Origin: Thermomicrobium sp. 4228-Ro
GTDB taxonomy: Bacteria > Chloroflexota > Chloroflexia > Thermomicrobiales > Thermomicrobiaceae
Length of the DNA: 64,000 bases
Reading direction: 5' to 3'
Assembly (NCBI RefSeq): GCF_026241205.1
Contig: NZ_JAPFQM010000006.1
Span: forward strand, 186,001-250,000
Shown: positions 63,093 through 64,000 of the stretch, piece by piece
How the letters are laid out: each line of letters opens with the position of its first letter
Numbering within the stretch: position 1 is the first letter of the stretch
Translations under genes and position numbers: made by a program
Notes under the pieces: model-generated
The model's input: the letters and a program-made list of their open reading frames with translations, nothing else
Told to the model about the DNA's origin: nothing
The model's database searches: none

Positions 63093-63148
63093 AGTAGGAT
63101 GAGCGGCGAGCGGATGCCGCAGCGAGAGCGAACCCGAGGGAAGGGACG

Positions 63149-63457
63149 ATGGTCAACCAGGTCGGCAGTATCGGGCACGATCCCTCGATCCAGCGGATCG
63201 AGACGCCCGAGCAGCAGGCACGGCAGCCAGTCGCCCCGCCGGCTCGTCCGGATCGCCCGTCGCAGGCAGCGGAGTTGACGCCGGAACTCCAAGAGGTGCA
63301 GCGGGCGATCGAGGTGGTGCGGCAGGCACCGGACGTGCGCGAAGGGCGCGTCGCGGCGATCCGGAAGCTCCTGGAGGCCGGACGCTACCAGGTGCCACTG
63401 GAGGCGGTTGCTGATCGGGTAGCGAACGAACTCCGGCCGACGCTCGAGAGCGAGTAG
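63149..63457 (+). CDS. flgM: Anti-sigma28 factor FlgM
   Basis: A 102-residue, mostly unfolded protein that holds FliA until the hook is complete and is then exported. The C-terminal FliA-binding half shows the family pattern: VQRAIEVVRQAPDVREGRVAAI, then RKLLEAGRYQVPLEAVADRVANEL. The N-terminal 45 residues are Pro/Gln/Arg-rich. GAGGGAAGGG precedes the ATG. Confidence 0.9.
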   Translation: MVNQVGSIGHDPSIQRIETPEQQARQPVAPPARPDRPSQAAELTPELQEVQRAIEVVRQAPDVREGRVAAIRKLLEAGRYQVPLEAVADRVANELRPTLESE

Positions 63458-63477
63458 GCGCTGGAGGAGACCAGACC

Positions 63478-63873
63478 ATGGGCAAAGCGCCGCAGGGAGG
63501 CGGCAGCAGCGACGAGCTGGCTGCCATCGGTGAGCTTTTGGCTGCGCTCGCACAGGCACTGGTGGCGGGAACGCCCGAGGAGATTACCGCATTGGCGCGA
63601 CTCCTCGAGCAGCGTGCGAACGAGCTGCAACCGACCACCGCGGACGCAGCGCGCCTGGCAGCGATCGCGACGCTACGCGAGCGTGCCGCTTCGCTCGTGC
63701 AGACTCTTTTCGTCACGACCGACCGCTTCCTCGCCCGGGCGATGGAAGTGCAAGCCCGAGGTCAGAGCTACCGGCCGAGGCCGGGTGCACTACCATCAGG
63801 CACATCGATCGGGAACGGCACTGCCGCGAGCTTGGCCGACTACCGCAACAGCCTGTCAGACCTGCGCGCATAG
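63478..63873 (+). CDS. FlgN-like flagellar chaperone (putative)
   Basis: A 131-residue largely helical protein (18-95) with a hydrophilic C terminus. It sits between flgM and flgK, where FlgN, the chaperone of hook-filament junction proteins, usually lies, and has the helical content and size expected. Sequence motifs of FlgN are weak, so the call rests mainly on position. It ends YRNSLSDLRA, a chaperone-like tail. Confidence 0.6.
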   Translation: MGKAPQGGGSSDELAAIGELLAALAQALVAGTPEEITALARLLEQRANELQPTTADAARLAAIATLRERAASLVQTLFVTTDRFLARAMEVQARGQSYRPRPGALPSGTSIGNGTAASLADYRNSLSDLRA

Positions 63874-63876
63874 GGG

Positions 63877-63905
63877 TTCAGCGCGAGGCGGCTACTGCCG
63901 ATCAT
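63877..63905 (+). promoter_or_regulatory. FliA-type promoter before flgK
   Basis: TTCAG at 63877-63881, 16 bases, then GCCGATCA at 63898-63905. It has the same two elements and nearly the same spacing as the site before flgM, and lies 37 bases before the flgK start. Confidence 0.55.
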
Positions 63906-63941
63906 TTTCCGAGAAGAGGTCTCGGCGGAGGGATTGCGGCG

Positions 63942-64000
63942 ATGGTCTTTCGGGCACTGGAGACAGCGTTCCGCGGCCTCATGGCCCAGCAACGCGCCGT
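63942..64000 (+). CDS. flgK: Flagellar hook-associated protein FlgK, N-terminal end (partial)
   Basis: Only 19 residues are in the window, MVFRALETAFRGLMAQQRA, followed by the first bases of the next codon. FxGLxAQQxA is the shared opening of hook-associated and hook proteins. Following flgM and the FlgN-like gene, FlgK is the expected identity; FlgE cannot be excluded. GGAGGG lies upstream. Confidence 0.7.
   Translation, partial: MVFRALETAFRGLMAQQRA

Overview
The window looks like a stretch of a thermophilic, high-GC Chloroflexota genome of the Thermomicrobia type (Thermomicrobium or a close relative). This is an inference from gene content. It combines F420 synthesis genes, a DUF2851 protein, DUF151, DUF2203, BMP-type nucleoside uptake, many GTG starts and strong GGAGG-type ribosome binding sites, and a flagellar cluster of the kind known for Thermomicrobium (where it lies on a megaplasmid). 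I see no rRNA, tRNA, CRISPR array or insertion sequence, and no sign of recent phage or transposon entry.

Layout. 1-4.1 kb: a truncated MFS exporter, a polysaccharide deacetylase and the overlapping cofG-cofH pair for the F420 chromophore. 4.2-9.1 kb: DUF2851, a promoter with a perfect 11-bp-arm palindrome leading into a long poorly explained segment, a bifunctional-nuclease-domain protein, a DppA-like D-aminopeptidase and an orphan branched-chain-type binding lipoprotein with a clear terminator. 9.3-16.4 kb: a copper chaperone behind a CsoR-type operator, a degenerate response-regulator receiver with a structured leader, a PAP2 phosphatase, a tyrosine recombinase coupled to a lipoprotein, a UroD-like protein and a secreted beta-propeller-like protein. 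16.4-25.5 kb: two metallopeptidases (M42, PepF), MenG, a PEBP lipoprotein, a PPOX protein, DUF2203, a DMT exporter, GDP-mannose dehydratase and a frameshifted esterase. 25.5-42.9 kb: a RelE-helicase fusion, AI-2E and MFS transporters, PdxH, a HIT protein, a cysteine hydrolase, GMC oxidoreductase, a beta-lactamase-fold hydrolase, SDR and hydroxyisobutyrate-type dehydrogenases, an apparently free-standing small RNA, nitroreductase, a HEPN/MNT pair joined to comM, and an hsp20-BON operon. 43.0-48.4 kb: a complete BMP-type nucleoside ABC transporter with a long leader.

48.5-64.0 kb is one flagellar region. Two arms diverge from a 240-bp gap at about 53 kb: flbD-motA-motB-fliL-fliM-fliN-fliO leftward, and fliP-fliQ-fliR-flhB-flhA-flhF rightward, followed by fliA with three small unknown membrane proteins around it, two rod/hook proteins, flgM, a FlgN-like chaperone and the start of flgK. 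FliA with FlgM is the usual late-gene checkpoint, and matching FliA-like promoters precede flgM and flgK. The set encodes export gate, motor, switch and regulators; chemotaxis genes and flagellin are not in the window.

The most notable items are the small RNA with its own promoter, operator-like repeat and terminator (36.9-37.0 kb), the RelE-helicase fusion, the LPXTG-tailed anti-sigma-like protein inside the flagellar operon, a FliM without the usual CheY-binding peptide, an FlhF with altered GTPase motifs, and the palindromic promoter at 5.6 kb.
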